A stretch of 64,000 nt of DNA, taken from the NCBI GenBank assembly GCA_963741995.1, contig CAVUKI010000011.1:62001-126000 (forward strand), read 5' to 3'. Position numbers and translations under genes: made by a program. Positions within the stretch are counted from its first letter, which is position 1. Every line of letters begins with the position of its first letter. Below the pieces are notes generated by a model that was not told the DNA's origin, did no database searches, and worked only from the letters and a program-made list of their open reading frames with translations. Source of the DNA: Bog-473 sp963741995 (GTDB lineage Bacteria > Actinomycetota > Acidimicrobiia > Acidimicrobiales > RAAP-2). Positions 43,346-51,284 of the stretch are shown one piece after another.

Positions 43346-43812
43346 GACCCCTCCTCGGTGGGCCGGAAGAGCGCCAGCTGCCGGCCGTCGCTCATGGGCT
43401 CCCAGGTGACGGTCACGGACATGCCGCTGTGGACGTCATCAGGCGGGCAACCCACCACGTTTGTCATCATGCGTACCCCCTCCTCCAGATCGACCAGCGC
43501 GATACAGAACGGCTCACCATGGGCGAAGGAGGCCCCGGCCAGCTCGGGTCGGTGCTCGACGACGGCGGCATGGACGGTGGCCCGGCCGTTCGCCTCGCGC
43601 CATTCGAGGGCCCCGGGCGCCTCGCCTGCCGCGGCACAGCTCGGGCAGAAAGCTCGCGGATAGAAGACGCCCCGGTCACACTTCGTGCACCACTGGACGA
43701 GGAGACGTCCTTCCCGCGTGGCCTCCCAGAACGGCGCGCTCTCGTCACCGACCGGAGGCTCGAAGCGCGCCGGCACCGCTGGTTCGGTCGAGACCGTGCG
43801 TTCCGTGCTCAC
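43342..43812 (-). CDS. DUF35 OB-fold/zinc-ribbon partner of the thiolase-like protein
   Basis: A 156-residue protein. The zinc ribbon reads WCTKCDRGVFYPRAFCPSCAA (two CxxC pairs). The OB-fold follows (ATVHAAVVEHRPE, EPFCIALVDLEEGVRMMTNVVGC). Its GTG start overlaps the stop of the thiolase-like gene (GTGA), and its own stop overlaps the start of the acyl-CoA ligase. By analogy with ChsH2-DUF35/Ltp2 of steroid degraders, it should bind the acyl-CoA end and stabilise the aldolase; that assignment is inference. Confidence 0.88.
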   Translation of the reverse strand: MSTERTVSTEPAVPARFEPPVGDESAPFWEATREGRLLVQWCTKCDRGVFYPRAFCPSCAAAGEAPGALEWREANGRATVHAAVVEHRPELAGASFAHGEPFCIALVDLEEGVRMMTNVVGCPPDDVHSGMSVTVTWEPMSDGRQLALFRPTEEGS

Positions 43813-45002
43813 AGCGTGGCCGCGGTCCCGAGCACGGCTGTCGACATGACGGAAAGGAACATGCCTGATCCGTGCGCCACGGCGACCTCGGCGCCGTCGA
43901 CCTGGCGCTGTGCGCCCTCGCCGCGCAGCTGGCGCACGGCTTCGGTGATGAGGAACATCCCGTACATGCCAGGGTGGGTGAAGGAGAGCCCACCGCCGTT
44001 CGTGTTCATGGGGAGCGAGCCGCCGGGCCCGAGGCCGACCTCGGCGGCGAACGGGCCACCCTCGCCCTTGGCGCAGAAGCCCAGGTCCTCCAGGTGCAGC
44101 AGGGCGGTGATGGTGAAGCTGTCGTAGCCCATGAGCACGTCGACGTCGGCCGGGCCCATGCCCGCCATGGCGAAGGCGCGGGGGCCCGAGACGGCCCCCG
44201 GCGTCGTGGTGAGATCGGGCATCTGGGTGATGCCCATGTGATCGGTGCAGGTGGCCGCGCCCAGGACGTAGGCCGGCGGCTTGCGCAGGGTCCGGGCACG
44301 TGCCGCGCTGGTCATCACGAACGCGCCGGCGCCGTCGGTCACGAGGCAGCAGTCGAGCAGGTGCAAGGGGCTCACCTGCAGCGGCGAGGCGAGCACATCG
44401 GCGATCGTCAGCGGGTCGCGGTAGCGGGCCCGCGGGTTCAGGGCGGCCCACTCCCGCGTGGCGACTGCGATGGCGGCCAGCTGCTCCGAGGTGGTGCCGA
44501 ACTCGTGCATGTGACGGGCGGCGGCCAGTGCGTAAGGCCCCATCGGGAGGCGGAGCCCGAACGGCAGCTCCCACTCCGCCATCGGGTTGGGACCCGGCAT
44601 GCCGCGCCGCGGCCGTGCGCGCGTACGGGTGCGGTCGCGGCGCGGGGTCGAGGCGTAGACGCTGACCACCACGTCGCACACCCCGGCCGCGATGGCGGCC
44701 GCCGCGTGCTCGACGTGCACCTCGTAGCTCGAGCCGCCCGTCATGGTGGACTCGACGAAGGTCGGGTGCAGGCCCAGGTATTCCGCGAACGCCACGGCCG
44801 ACTCGGGATGGCAGACCCCGTCGACATCGGCCAGCGTGAGGCCGGCGTCCTCCAGGGCGTCCAGCACCATGGCGACTTCGAGCTCTCGGCCCGTGCGGTC
44901 GAGCTCGCCGGTGGGGGACACGTCGTCAGCCACACCGACGACGGCCGCCGCGCCGCGCAGGCTGCGGTCTTCCCTGTTCACCCTCGCGACCCCCCGGTCC
45001 AC
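43809..45002 (-). CDS. Cysteine-less thiolase-fold protein, probable Ltp2-type retro-aldolase
   Basis: A 397-residue thiolase-fold protein whose catalytic cysteines are gone. The nucleophile position reads MTGGSSYEVHVEHAA (Ser instead of Cys), and the HDCF-like motif reads MGYDSFTITALLHLEDLGF. The GHPxG motif reads GGLSFTHPGMYGMF, so the GH is TH and tyrosines appear near both active-site positions. This is the pattern of Ltp2 aldolases, which cleave a carbon-carbon bond of a steroid side chain with a DUF35 partner instead of thiolysis. The partner is encoded next, with overlapping codons. Confidence 0.82.
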   Translation of the reverse strand: MDRGVARVNREDRSLRGAAAVVGVADDVSPTGELDRTGRELEVAMVLDALEDAGLTLADVDGVCHPESAVAFAEYLGLHPTFVESTMTGGSSYEVHVEHAAAAIAAGVCDVVVSVYASTPRRDRTRTRARPRRGMPGPNPMAEWELPFGLRLPMGPYALAAARHMHEFGTTSEQLAAIAVATREWAALNPRARYRDPLTIADVLASPLQVSPLHLLDCCLVTDGAGAFVMTSAARARTLRKPPAYVLGAATCTDHMGITQMPDLTTTPGAVSGPRAFAMAGMGPADVDVLMGYDSFTITALLHLEDLGFCAKGEGGPFAAEVGLGPGGSLPMNTNGGGLSFTHPGMYGMFLITEAVRQLRGEGAQRQVDGAEVAVAHGSGMFLSVMSTAVLGTAATL

Positions 45003-45023
45003 CCCGACCCAGCCGTGGACGGC

Positions 45024-46373
45024 TCAGGCGTTCTTGGGCAGCTGCGAGAAGGGCGTCACGCGGTCGTTGTTGGGTTCCTTCGGCAGCCCGAGCACCCGCT
45101 CACCAATGATGTTGCGCTGGACCTGGTCGGTCCCGCCATAGATGGGGGGCGCCTGGGCAAAGAGGGCCATCTCGGTGATGCCGCCCGCAAAAGGGTCACC
45201 GGTGGCGTGCTTGAGCGCAGCCTTGTCGTCGCCGTCGTAGGCGTGCAACATGCCGGACGGGCCGGAGATGCGCAGCCCGAGATCGCGGGTGAGGCGGACG
45301 ATCTGGCTCATGGAGAGCTTGGCCACGTTGGGCATGCCGGGTATGTCTCGGCCCTGCTCCTTGACCGCCTTGACGCGCAGGCCGTTGAAGCGGCCGAGCT
45401 CGCCGAGCGTGTAGAGCCGGGCCAGGTCCTGGCGGATGCCGGCGTCGTTGTTGACCCCCCGGGACTGCGCCAGGCTGATGAGCAGGCCCGCGCCACCCCG
45501 CATGGCACCCAGCGCGCCGCCCGGCGCCTGGGACTTCTTGTTGCCACCCGTCGCTCCGGCGGGGGGAGCGACCAGATCGCCCACCCGCCGGGGCAGCATG
45601 CCCATGACGGAGCCCGGTTGGGCCAGGCCGCCTCCGGCCGCGTTGCCGCCACCCGAGCCGAGTCCCGCCCGCTCGTTCATGAGGGTCGTGTTGGCGGCGG
45701 CCCATCCGTTGTTGAGGCCGCCGATCAGCGCGGAGTCGGCCACCCGGGCGTCGGTGATGAAGACCTCGTTGAAGAGGGCGTGGCCCGTCATCTCCTTGAG
45801 CGGGCGCACGTCGACGCCGGACTGGAGCATGTCGAAGGCGAAGTAGGAGATGCCCTGGTGCTTCGGGACGTCCGGATCGGTACGGGCCAGGAGCATGCCG
45901 AGGTCGGCGTACTGGCCGCCCGAGGTCCACACCTTCTGGCCGTTGATGATCCACTCGTCGCCGTCCTTGATGGCGCGGGTCTGCAGGCCGGCCAGGTCCG
46001 AGCCCGCCTGGGGCTCGCTGAAGAGCTGGCACCAGGCCTTTTGGCCGGTGACGATGTCGCGCACGTAGAGGTCGATCTGCTCCTGGGTGCCGTGGGTGGC
46101 GATGGTTGGCGCGGCCAGCAGCAACCCCAGTCCCGCCGGCGCGCCGAGCGCCCCGAACTTGGCGACCTCCTGTTGCACCAGGACGACATCGGAGCGGGCC
46201 ATCGCCTTGCCGTAGGCGTTCTCGGGCAGCCCGGGGGCGGACCAGCCGGCCAGCCCCATTCGTTCCCACCACTCGGCCACGGTGAGGTCCGGATCCCAGT
46301 TGTTGCCCAGCCAGGACCGCAGCTCGCTGAGCAGCTCGTCGGTCCGCGTCGTCTCGGTAGCGGTGTCGGTCAC
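45024..46373 (-). CDS. Acyl-CoA dehydrogenase
   Basis: A 449-residue FAD enzyme. The N-terminal helical domain is followed by the signature WCQLFSEPQAGSDLAG and the middle beta domain (WIINGQKVWTSGGQYADLG). The C-terminal bundle ends PPIYGGTDQVQRNIIGERVLGLP. A Gly/Ala/Pro-rich insert of about 45 residues (GSGGGNAAGGGLAQPG...GNKKSQAPGGALG) interrupts the C-terminal domain, which is unusual. It would introduce a double bond into an acyl-CoA and pass electrons to ETF. It is the first gene of the catabolic run on this strand, divergent from the DUF1214 gene. Confidence 0.9.
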   Translation of the reverse strand: MTDTATETTRTDELLSELRSWLGNNWDPDLTVAEWWERMGLAGWSAPGLPENAYGKAMARSDVVLVQQEVAKFGALGAPAGLGLLLAAPTIATHGTQEQIDLYVRDIVTGQKAWCQLFSEPQAGSDLAGLQTRAIKDGDEWIINGQKVWTSGGQYADLGMLLARTDPDVPKHQGISYFAFDMLQSGVDVRPLKEMTGHALFNEVFITDARVADSALIGGLNNGWAAANTTLMNERAGLGSGGGNAAGGGLAQPGSVMGMLPRRVGDLVAPPAGATGGNKKSQAPGGALGAMRGGAGLLISLAQSRGVNNDAGIRQDLARLYTLGELGRFNGLRVKAVKEQGRDIPGMPNVAKLSMSQIVRLTRDLGLRISGPSGMLHAYDGDDKAALKHATGDPFAGGITEMALFAQAPPIYGGTDQVQRNIIGERVLGLPKEPNNDRVTPFSQLPKNA

Positions 46374-46421
46374 AGACCGAAGCTACCGGGCGCGCCGACC
46401 TCCGGGAAACTCCTCGGAAAC

Positions 46422-47585
46422 ATGGGTAGCGTCGTCCGGATGCAAGACGACCGCCTCGATGCAGCGTTCGATGCCTGGATACAGGCCCAGACGGCGGCCC
46501 TCGACGTGGTGCGGCAGGCCACGGGTGTGCCCGAGTCGGACGTCGACCTGGCCGAGGGCTACCGCTGGGTGACCCGCCTGACCCGGCTGATCCTCGACTG
46601 GATCGTGGAGAAGTCCGACCCGCTGCACCCGCAGCTCTTCGACCTCCAGGACGAGTACAAGAAGCTCCTGGTGGACAACCCCGACGTCCACTACACGTTC
46701 TGTGTCCTCGACGACTCGCGCACCTACCGCCTCCTCGGGCACCGCGGGGACTGCGCCTACCTCGGCATGACCTTCGGCACCCCGTTCGGGCAGGGGCCGG
46801 TCGGGGGCCGCACCGGAACGCAGACGCAGACCAACATCGACGAGTTCGACCTCGGTCCCAACGGCGAGGTCGACATTCTGATCGCGCCGGCCGCGTCCAT
46901 GCCCGACCCGAGGCCGCGCAACTCCGTCGTCCTCGAACCCGGGACGGCACAGCTGGCCATCCGCGAGACGTACTTCGAGAAGCACCCGGACCGCTTTGCC
47001 CGCCTGCGGGTGGAGCTGGTGCCCGAACCCGGCGAGATCGTGCCGCACCCCATCCTCTCGTCGGAGGAGTTGGCTTCGAAACTCGAGTTCGCCGCCATGT
47101 TCCTGACCTTCGTGGGCGGGACGGCGGTGCAGATGTGGCGCGACGCGGAGAGCAACATGAACACGTTCGGCGGCCAGGCCGGCTCGGCGCACGTGGAGTC
47201 CCAGGAGGACGAGGTGCGCTCCCACTCCAACGCGGAGATGACCTACCACGGCGGACGCTTCCGTCTGGAGCCGGGGCAGGCGCTGGTGGTCACGGTGCAC
47301 GAGCCCGACAAGCCGTTCCTCTACTGGGGGCTGACGCTGACCTCACCGTGGATGGAGAGCTTCGACTACCGCTACGCGACCACGGCCTTGAACAACAGGA
47401 CGGCCAACCGCTCGCCCGATGGCTCCTGGCGGATGGTGATCGCGCCGTCCGACCCCGGGGTCGAGAACTGGCTCGATACCGGAGGCCGGCTGGAGGGCTA
47501 CATGCTCGTGCGGTGGGTCCTGGCCGACGGTCCGCCGCACCCCACGGCCGAGGTGGTCGGCGTGAAGGACCTCACCACGTCGTAA
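46422..47585 (+). CDS. DUF1214 domain protein
   Basis: About 387 residues. The N-terminal helical region (DAAFDAWIQAQTAALDVVRQ) and a middle beta region precede a C-terminal DUF1214-like part (PFLYWGLTLTSPWMESFDYR, then ALNNRTANRSPDGSWRMVIAPSDPG). No catalytic motif is known and no signal peptide is present. Start is uncertain: ATG at 46422 or in-frame ATG at 46440. It is divergent from the acyl-CoA dehydrogenase with only 48 bases between, so the two share a promoter region. Confidence 0.8.
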   Translation: MGSVVRMQDDRLDAAFDAWIQAQTAALDVVRQATGVPESDVDLAEGYRWVTRLTRLILDWIVEKSDPLHPQLFDLQDEYKKLLVDNPDVHYTFCVLDDSRTYRLLGHRGDCAYLGMTFGTPFGQGPVGGRTGTQTQTNIDEFDLGPNGEVDILIAPAASMPDPRPRNSVVLEPGTAQLAIRETYFEKHPDRFARLRVELVPEPGEIVPHPILSSEELASKLEFAAMFLTFVGGTAVQMWRDAESNMNTFGGQAGSAHVESQEDEVRSHSNAEMTYHGGRFRLEPGQALVVTVHEPDKPFLYWGLTLTSPWMESFDYRYATTALNNRTANRSPDGSWRMVIAPSDPGVENWLDTGGRLEGYMLVRWVLADGPPHPTAEVVGVKDLTTS

Positions 47586-47597
47586 CGGCGCGGCGCG

Positions 47598-48011
47598 TCA
47601 CGCGGGACGGCTCGGGACCTCCTGGACCAGCCAGCCGTTCCCGTCGGGATCGCTGAACGAGAGGAACGACCCGTAGTCGGCCCGGGCGGGGTCGGGTCCG
47701 TCGGCCTGCACGCCGCCCTCTTCGAAGTGGAAGACATCGGTGGCGGCCACGCCGCCGTCTGCGAGCTGGCGCCCGGCCTCTTCGATGTCGCGCACCACCA
47801 GGTGCAGCCCTTGCAGCGTCCCGGCTGCCTCCTCGTTCTTCATGAGCGAGATGGAGCAACCTGATCCCGTGGGTGTCAGCTGGACGACCCGGAAGTCCTC
47901 GCCGGACCGGTGGTCGACGTCGACAGCAAAGCCGACAGCGTCGGCGTAGAAGTCCTTGGCCCGGTCGACGTCGGCCACCGGGACCACGAGTGTCTCGAGT
48001 TTCCAGTCCAT
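47598..48011 (-). CDS. VOC superfamily protein
   Basis: A 137-residue protein of the vicinal-oxygen-chelate fold. The N-terminal strand LVVPVADVDRAKDFYADAVGF, middle VVQLTPTGSGCSISLMK and C-terminal FSDPDGNGWLVQEVP are shared with the paralog at 836-1312, including the end GxFFSDPDGNGW. Ribosome site GGAGCGG before the ATG. Substrate unknown; it could be a lyase or binding protein for an intermediate of the nearby pathway. Confidence 0.87.
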   Translation of the reverse strand: MDWKLETLVVPVADVDRAKDFYADAVGFAVDVDHRSGEDFRVVQLTPTGSGCSISLMKNEEAAGTLQGLHLVVRDIEEAGRQLADGGVAATDVFHFEEGGVQADGPDPARADYGSFLSFSDPDGNGWLVQEVPSRPA

Positions 48012-48047
48012 GTGCCGCTCCTTTGGACGTGGGACGGGATCTGAAAT

Positions 48048-49277
48048 TTAGACCTCGGAGGGCACCCCGAAGCGCTCCTGGTAGGGAGTGACCAGGGCCC
48101 GGTGGGTGGGAAGGTCGAGGCCGGTGTCGGCGAAGGAGTAGTCGTGCCCACCGGCGCGGGCCGTGTGGCGGGCGGCCAGGTAGGCCTCCAGGGCCGAGCG
48201 GAATGCGGGGGTGAGCGGGAGCTCCCAACCGGCGTAGAGGCGCTCGACGGTGCCGACCGGGTCCGTCACCAACTCTCGGTAGACGACGTCGGCGATCTGG
48301 TCCCCGGGAATGTCGCCGGCGTCGCGCTCGGCCGTCACGTGGTCCATCTGCATCTCCAGTCCCATCGCCATGAACTCGACCAGGACGCCGTGGTCGACGT
48401 GGTCGGAGTGCATGAAGTGCAACGTCGCCATCAGGTCGGACAGCGATCCGATCACACGGAGCGGGTCGCGATGGGTGATCACCACACGCGCATCCGGGTA
48501 GGTGGAGAAGACCAGGGGCAGGGCGAAAAGGTGAGAGGGCGCCTTGACGACCCACCGTGTCGTCGGTCGCTCGGTCACCCATTGCAGCGTCTGCAGATGG
48601 CGCTTGTGCCAGTCGTAAATCGGCGTCTGGTCCTCCCCGCTGCGCCACACCGTGTACTCGGCCACGTTGTAGAGGCCGGTGTACACGTCGCTCGAGAACT
48701 GATGGGCGAAGGCGAAGATGCACTCCGTGGGCAGTCGCCCCCCGTTCTCGTGCATGGCCGTGAAGGCCGGGATGATCTCGTCCATGAGCGTGATCTCGTC
48801 GTTGCACAGGTCGCCCGACGCGTCGTCGTACGGGACGGTGTGCAGCAGTTCCCACAGCAGCGGCGGGCGGTTGTCGGGGTCGCAGGCCAGGAGCTCGTGC
48901 AGCAGCGTCGTGCCGGAACGACCGAGGCCGGTCACGACGATGGGCGCGTGGACGGGCTGCCGCAGGACGGCCGGCTCCCTCTTCCAGAGGTCGACCATGC
49001 GCAGACGGTTCTGCAGGATCAGCTGGAGCTCACCTCGGGTGCGGATCCGTCCGGGCAGATGGAGGCGCGCCTCGGAGTCGAGAGAGGCGCACAGCCGGCG
49101 GAACGGCTCCTCCCACCAGTCATCGCCGAAATCGTCGAGGCCGGTCGTGGTGATGGCGGCGGCTTGCAGGACCTCGGGATGGAGCGAGACCATCGAACGG
49201 CCGTCGTCGCCGAGCCCGCGGCCGAGGGCGATCATCTTGTCCGCCCAGGGGCTGCGCGGTGGGGGTGTCCAAGGCAC
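48048..49277 (-). CDS. Sulfotransferase
   Basis: About 409 residues. The 5'-phosphosulfate loop lies in VVTGLGRSGTTLLHELLA (about residues 113-131). The 3'-phosphate-binding motif is VVITHRDPLRVIGSLSDLM, with an acidic-rich middle. It would transfer sulfate from PAPS to a hydroxyl, amine or acidic group of a lipid or steroid-like acceptor. GTG start at 49277; an in-frame ATG at 49235 is possible. It overlaps no partner but closes the catabolic run. The CysQ-like PAP phosphatase encoded at 35778 could recycle its product. Confidence 0.86.
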   Translation of the reverse strand: MPWTPPPRSPWADKMIALGRGLGDDGRSMVSLHPEVLQAAAITTTGLDDFGDDWWEEPFRRLCASLDSEARLHLPGRIRTRGELQLILQNRLRMVDLWKREPAVLRQPVHAPIVVTGLGRSGTTLLHELLACDPDNRPPLLWELLHTVPYDDASGDLCNDEITLMDEIIPAFTAMHENGGRLPTECIFAFAHQFSSDVYTGLYNVAEYTVWRSGEDQTPIYDWHKRHLQTLQWVTERPTTRWVVKAPSHLFALPLVFSTYPDARVVITHRDPLRVIGSLSDLMATLHFMHSDHVDHGVLVEFMAMGLEMQMDHVTAERDAGDIPGDQIADVVYRELVTDPVGTVERLYAGWELPLTPAFRSALEAYLAARHTARAGGHDYSFADTGLDLPTHRALVTPYQERFGVPSEV

Positions 49278-49316
49278 GGGGCGTCACCGTACCTGCAGCG
49301 GGGGGAGAATGGCCGC

Positions 49317-49379
49317 ATGAGGAACCGCCGCATGAGGAACCGCCGCAGGATGCGCAACCGCAAGGGGAACACCGGATGA
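49317..49379 (+). CDS. Arginine-rich 20-residue repeat-built microORF upstream of the HD gene
   Basis: ATG AGG AAC CGC CGC is repeated nearly three times, giving the peptide MRNRRMRNRRRMRNRKGNTG. It is preceded by GGGGGGAGA at the expected distance. The TGA at 49377-49379 overlaps the ATG (49376) of the HD-domain gene. It may be a coupling leader or simply a slippage product; the repeat also disturbs the region between the divergent sulfotransferase and HD genes. Confidence 0.4.
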   Translation: MRNRRMRNRRRMRNRKGNTG

Positions 49380-49939
49380 GCAGCGCCGTGCCGGATCTCG
49401 ACGTGGAGGGAATGATCGACGTGCTGGCCACGGGCGCCGAGTACCCGCTGAGCCCCGGCGTCCCCGTGTCGCAGCTCGACCACGCCCTGCAGACGGCGGC
49501 GCTGTTGGCCCACCTCCACCCGGGCGACGCCGAGCTGGCGGCGGCGGGGCTGGTGCACGACATCGGCCATCTGCTGCCCGGGGGCACGGACGAGACGCAC
49601 GCCGGGGACGCGGCGCGCGCGGTGCGACGGGCATTGGGGGAGCGGGTGGCCGCGACGGTGGGACTGCACGTGGCGGCGAAGCGGTATCTCGTCGCGACCG
49701 ATGCCGGCTACGGCGGGGTGCTCACGGACGACAGCGTGGTCTCGCTGGGGCGCCAGGGCGGCGCCATGACCGACGAAGAGGCGGCAGGCTTCCTGGCTCG
49801 GCCGTGGGCGATCGACGCCGTGACGCTGCGCCGGGCCGACGACGGCGGCAAGGTCGAAGGGTTGGTGCTCGGCGACCTGGCCAGTTGGGGGCCCCTCTTG
49901 GAGCAGATCACCCGGCGGGCCGGGCCCACCGGGAGCTGA
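49376..49939 (+). CDS. HD-domain phosphohydrolase-like protein
   Basis: About 187 residues with an HD core. LDHALQTAALLAHL holds the first His, AGLVHDIGHLLPGGTD holds the HD pair, and AARAVRRALGERVAATVGLHVAAKRYL follows. Such proteins cleave phosphate from nucleotides or related molecules; PhnZ-like members are oxygenases with the same His pattern, so either is possible. Start at ATG 49376, coupled to the microORF; an upstream in-frame start is rejected. It ends six bases before the beta-lactamase-like gene, so the two are co-transcribed. Confidence 0.82.
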   Translation: MSSAVPDLDVEGMIDVLATGAEYPLSPGVPVSQLDHALQTAALLAHLHPGDAELAAAGLVHDIGHLLPGGTDETHAGDAARAVRRALGERVAATVGLHVAAKRYLVATDAGYGGVLTDDSVVSLGRQGGAMTDEEAAGFLARPWAIDAVTLRRADDGGKVEGLVLGDLASWGPLLEQITRRAGPTGS

Positions 49940-49945
49940 TGCAGC

Positions 49946-51091
49946 GTGGACGTCCCGGTGTCTGGCCACTGTGACGCCCGCTTCGACGGTGTGCGCCAGG
50001 AGTTCGCCCGCAACTTCGCCGAGCGCGGCGAAGTTGGCGCGGCGGTGTGCATCGTGGTCGACGGCGCCACCGTGGTCGACCTGGTGGGCGGTTGGGCCGA
50101 CCCGACGACGCGCACGCCGTGGCGGCCTGACACGCTGGTCGACTTCTACTCGGTCGGAAAGGCGTTCGTGGCGGTGCTCGCCCTGCAGTTGGTCGACGCC
50201 GGGTTGATCGCACTCGATGACCCGATCGCCACCGTCTGGCCGGAATTCGCCGCCGGCGGCAAAGAAGCAGCGACGTTACGGCACGCGTTGTGCCACCGGG
50301 CCGGGGTGCCGGCCATCCGCGAGCCGTTGACCAACGACGATCTGTGGGACTGGGACCGGATGGCGGCAGCGCTGGCCGCCACCGCTCCCTGGTGGGAGCC
50401 GGGCACGCGGCACGCCTATCACACCAACACCTACGGGCACCTGATCGGCGAGGTCGTCCGGCGGGTGAGCGGTGAGACCTGTGGGCGCCGGTTGGCCGCA
50501 CTGGCGGGCCCGCTGCAGGCCGACCTGCACGTCGGCGTCCCGGCGGAGGAACAGCACCGTTGCGCCGAAGTGCTCTTCGAGTCGTTGGGGCCTCCCGCCG
50601 CGCTGGACGACGAATTCGAAGTCGACTCGCTCGAAGGGGACGCCCGCATGGAGATGCTGAGCTACTTCAACCCGCCGGGGTTCTCCTCCATGGGCGTGGC
50701 CAACACGGCGGCCTGGCGCAGTGCCGAAGTTCCCTCGACCAACGGGCACGGCTCGGCGCAGGGCGTGGCGCGCCTGTACGCTGCGCTGCTTCAGCCCGGT
50801 CGCCTCCTCTCGGCCGATCTGCTCGCCGAGGCGACGTCGGCCCAGTCCGTCGGCTACTGCCCGATTCTGCACGAGGACGTCACCTTCGGCCTGGGCTTCA
50901 AGCCCACGGTGCCGCGTCGCCCCTTCGGCCCCAACCCCGGGAGCTTCGGCCATTTCGGCACGGGGGGAGCCGTCGGGTTCGCCGATCCCGCAGGTGGTGT
51001 GGCGTTCGGCTACGTCATGAACCACGTCATCCCCCGTTGGCAGAGCACGCGCAATCGATCGCTCATTGACGCGCTGTACGGGTCGTTCTGA
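49946..51091 (+). CDS. Serine beta-lactamase-family hydrolase (EstB-like)
   Basis: A 381-residue penicillin-binding-protein-like hydrolase. The catalytic S-x-x-K is Ser69-Val-Gly-Lys72 in DFYSVGKAFV, followed by a Tyr motif (HAYHTNTYGHLIGEVVRR). A Gly-rich C-terminal motif (HFGTGGAVGFADP) replaces the KTG. No signal peptide is evident, so it is probably a cytosolic esterase or lactamase-like amidase rather than a resistance enzyme. GTG start at 49946. Confidence 0.88.
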   Translation: MDVPVSGHCDARFDGVRQEFARNFAERGEVGAAVCIVVDGATVVDLVGGWADPTTRTPWRPDTLVDFYSVGKAFVAVLALQLVDAGLIALDDPIATVWPEFAAGGKEAATLRHALCHRAGVPAIREPLTNDDLWDWDRMAAALAATAPWWEPGTRHAYHTNTYGHLIGEVVRRVSGETCGRRLAALAGPLQADLHVGVPAEEQHRCAEVLFESLGPPAALDDEFEVDSLEGDARMEMLSYFNPPGFSSMGVANTAAWRSAEVPSTNGHGSAQGVARLYAALLQPGRLLSADLLAEATSAQSVGYCPILHEDVTFGLGFKPTVPRRPFGPNPGSFGHFGTGGAVGFADPAGGVAFGYVMNHVIPRWQSTRNRSLIDALYGSF

Positions 51092-51100
51092 GCGCCACTC

Positions 51101-51185
51101 AGCGACGTCCGACGTCCGACGTCCGGTCCGCTCCGTGCCTGTTCGCGCCATGCCTGTCGCTCCGTGCCTGTCGCTCCGTGTGCGT
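51101..51185. repeat. Short direct repeats in the gap before the DUF4389 gene
   Basis: GTCCGAC occurs three times in tandem (about 51105-51125), and CTCCGTGCCTGTCG is duplicated soon after (about 51150-51180). Low-complexity non-coding DNA with no start signal. Confidence 0.55.
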
Positions 51186-51284
51186 TGTCGGTGGGTGGAG
51201 CGAATGCAACGTCGCGCGGCCTCCATGCTCTAGCGTTTCAGTTGAACCTGCCTCCGGCAACGGAGGGCGTACGAGGGGGGTGAC

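Noticed and set aside
43872..46421. A very long forward open frame running into the DUF1214 gene
   Set aside because: Only the part after 46422 reads as protein; the earlier part is the complement of the thiolase-like and acyl-CoA dehydrogenase genes.
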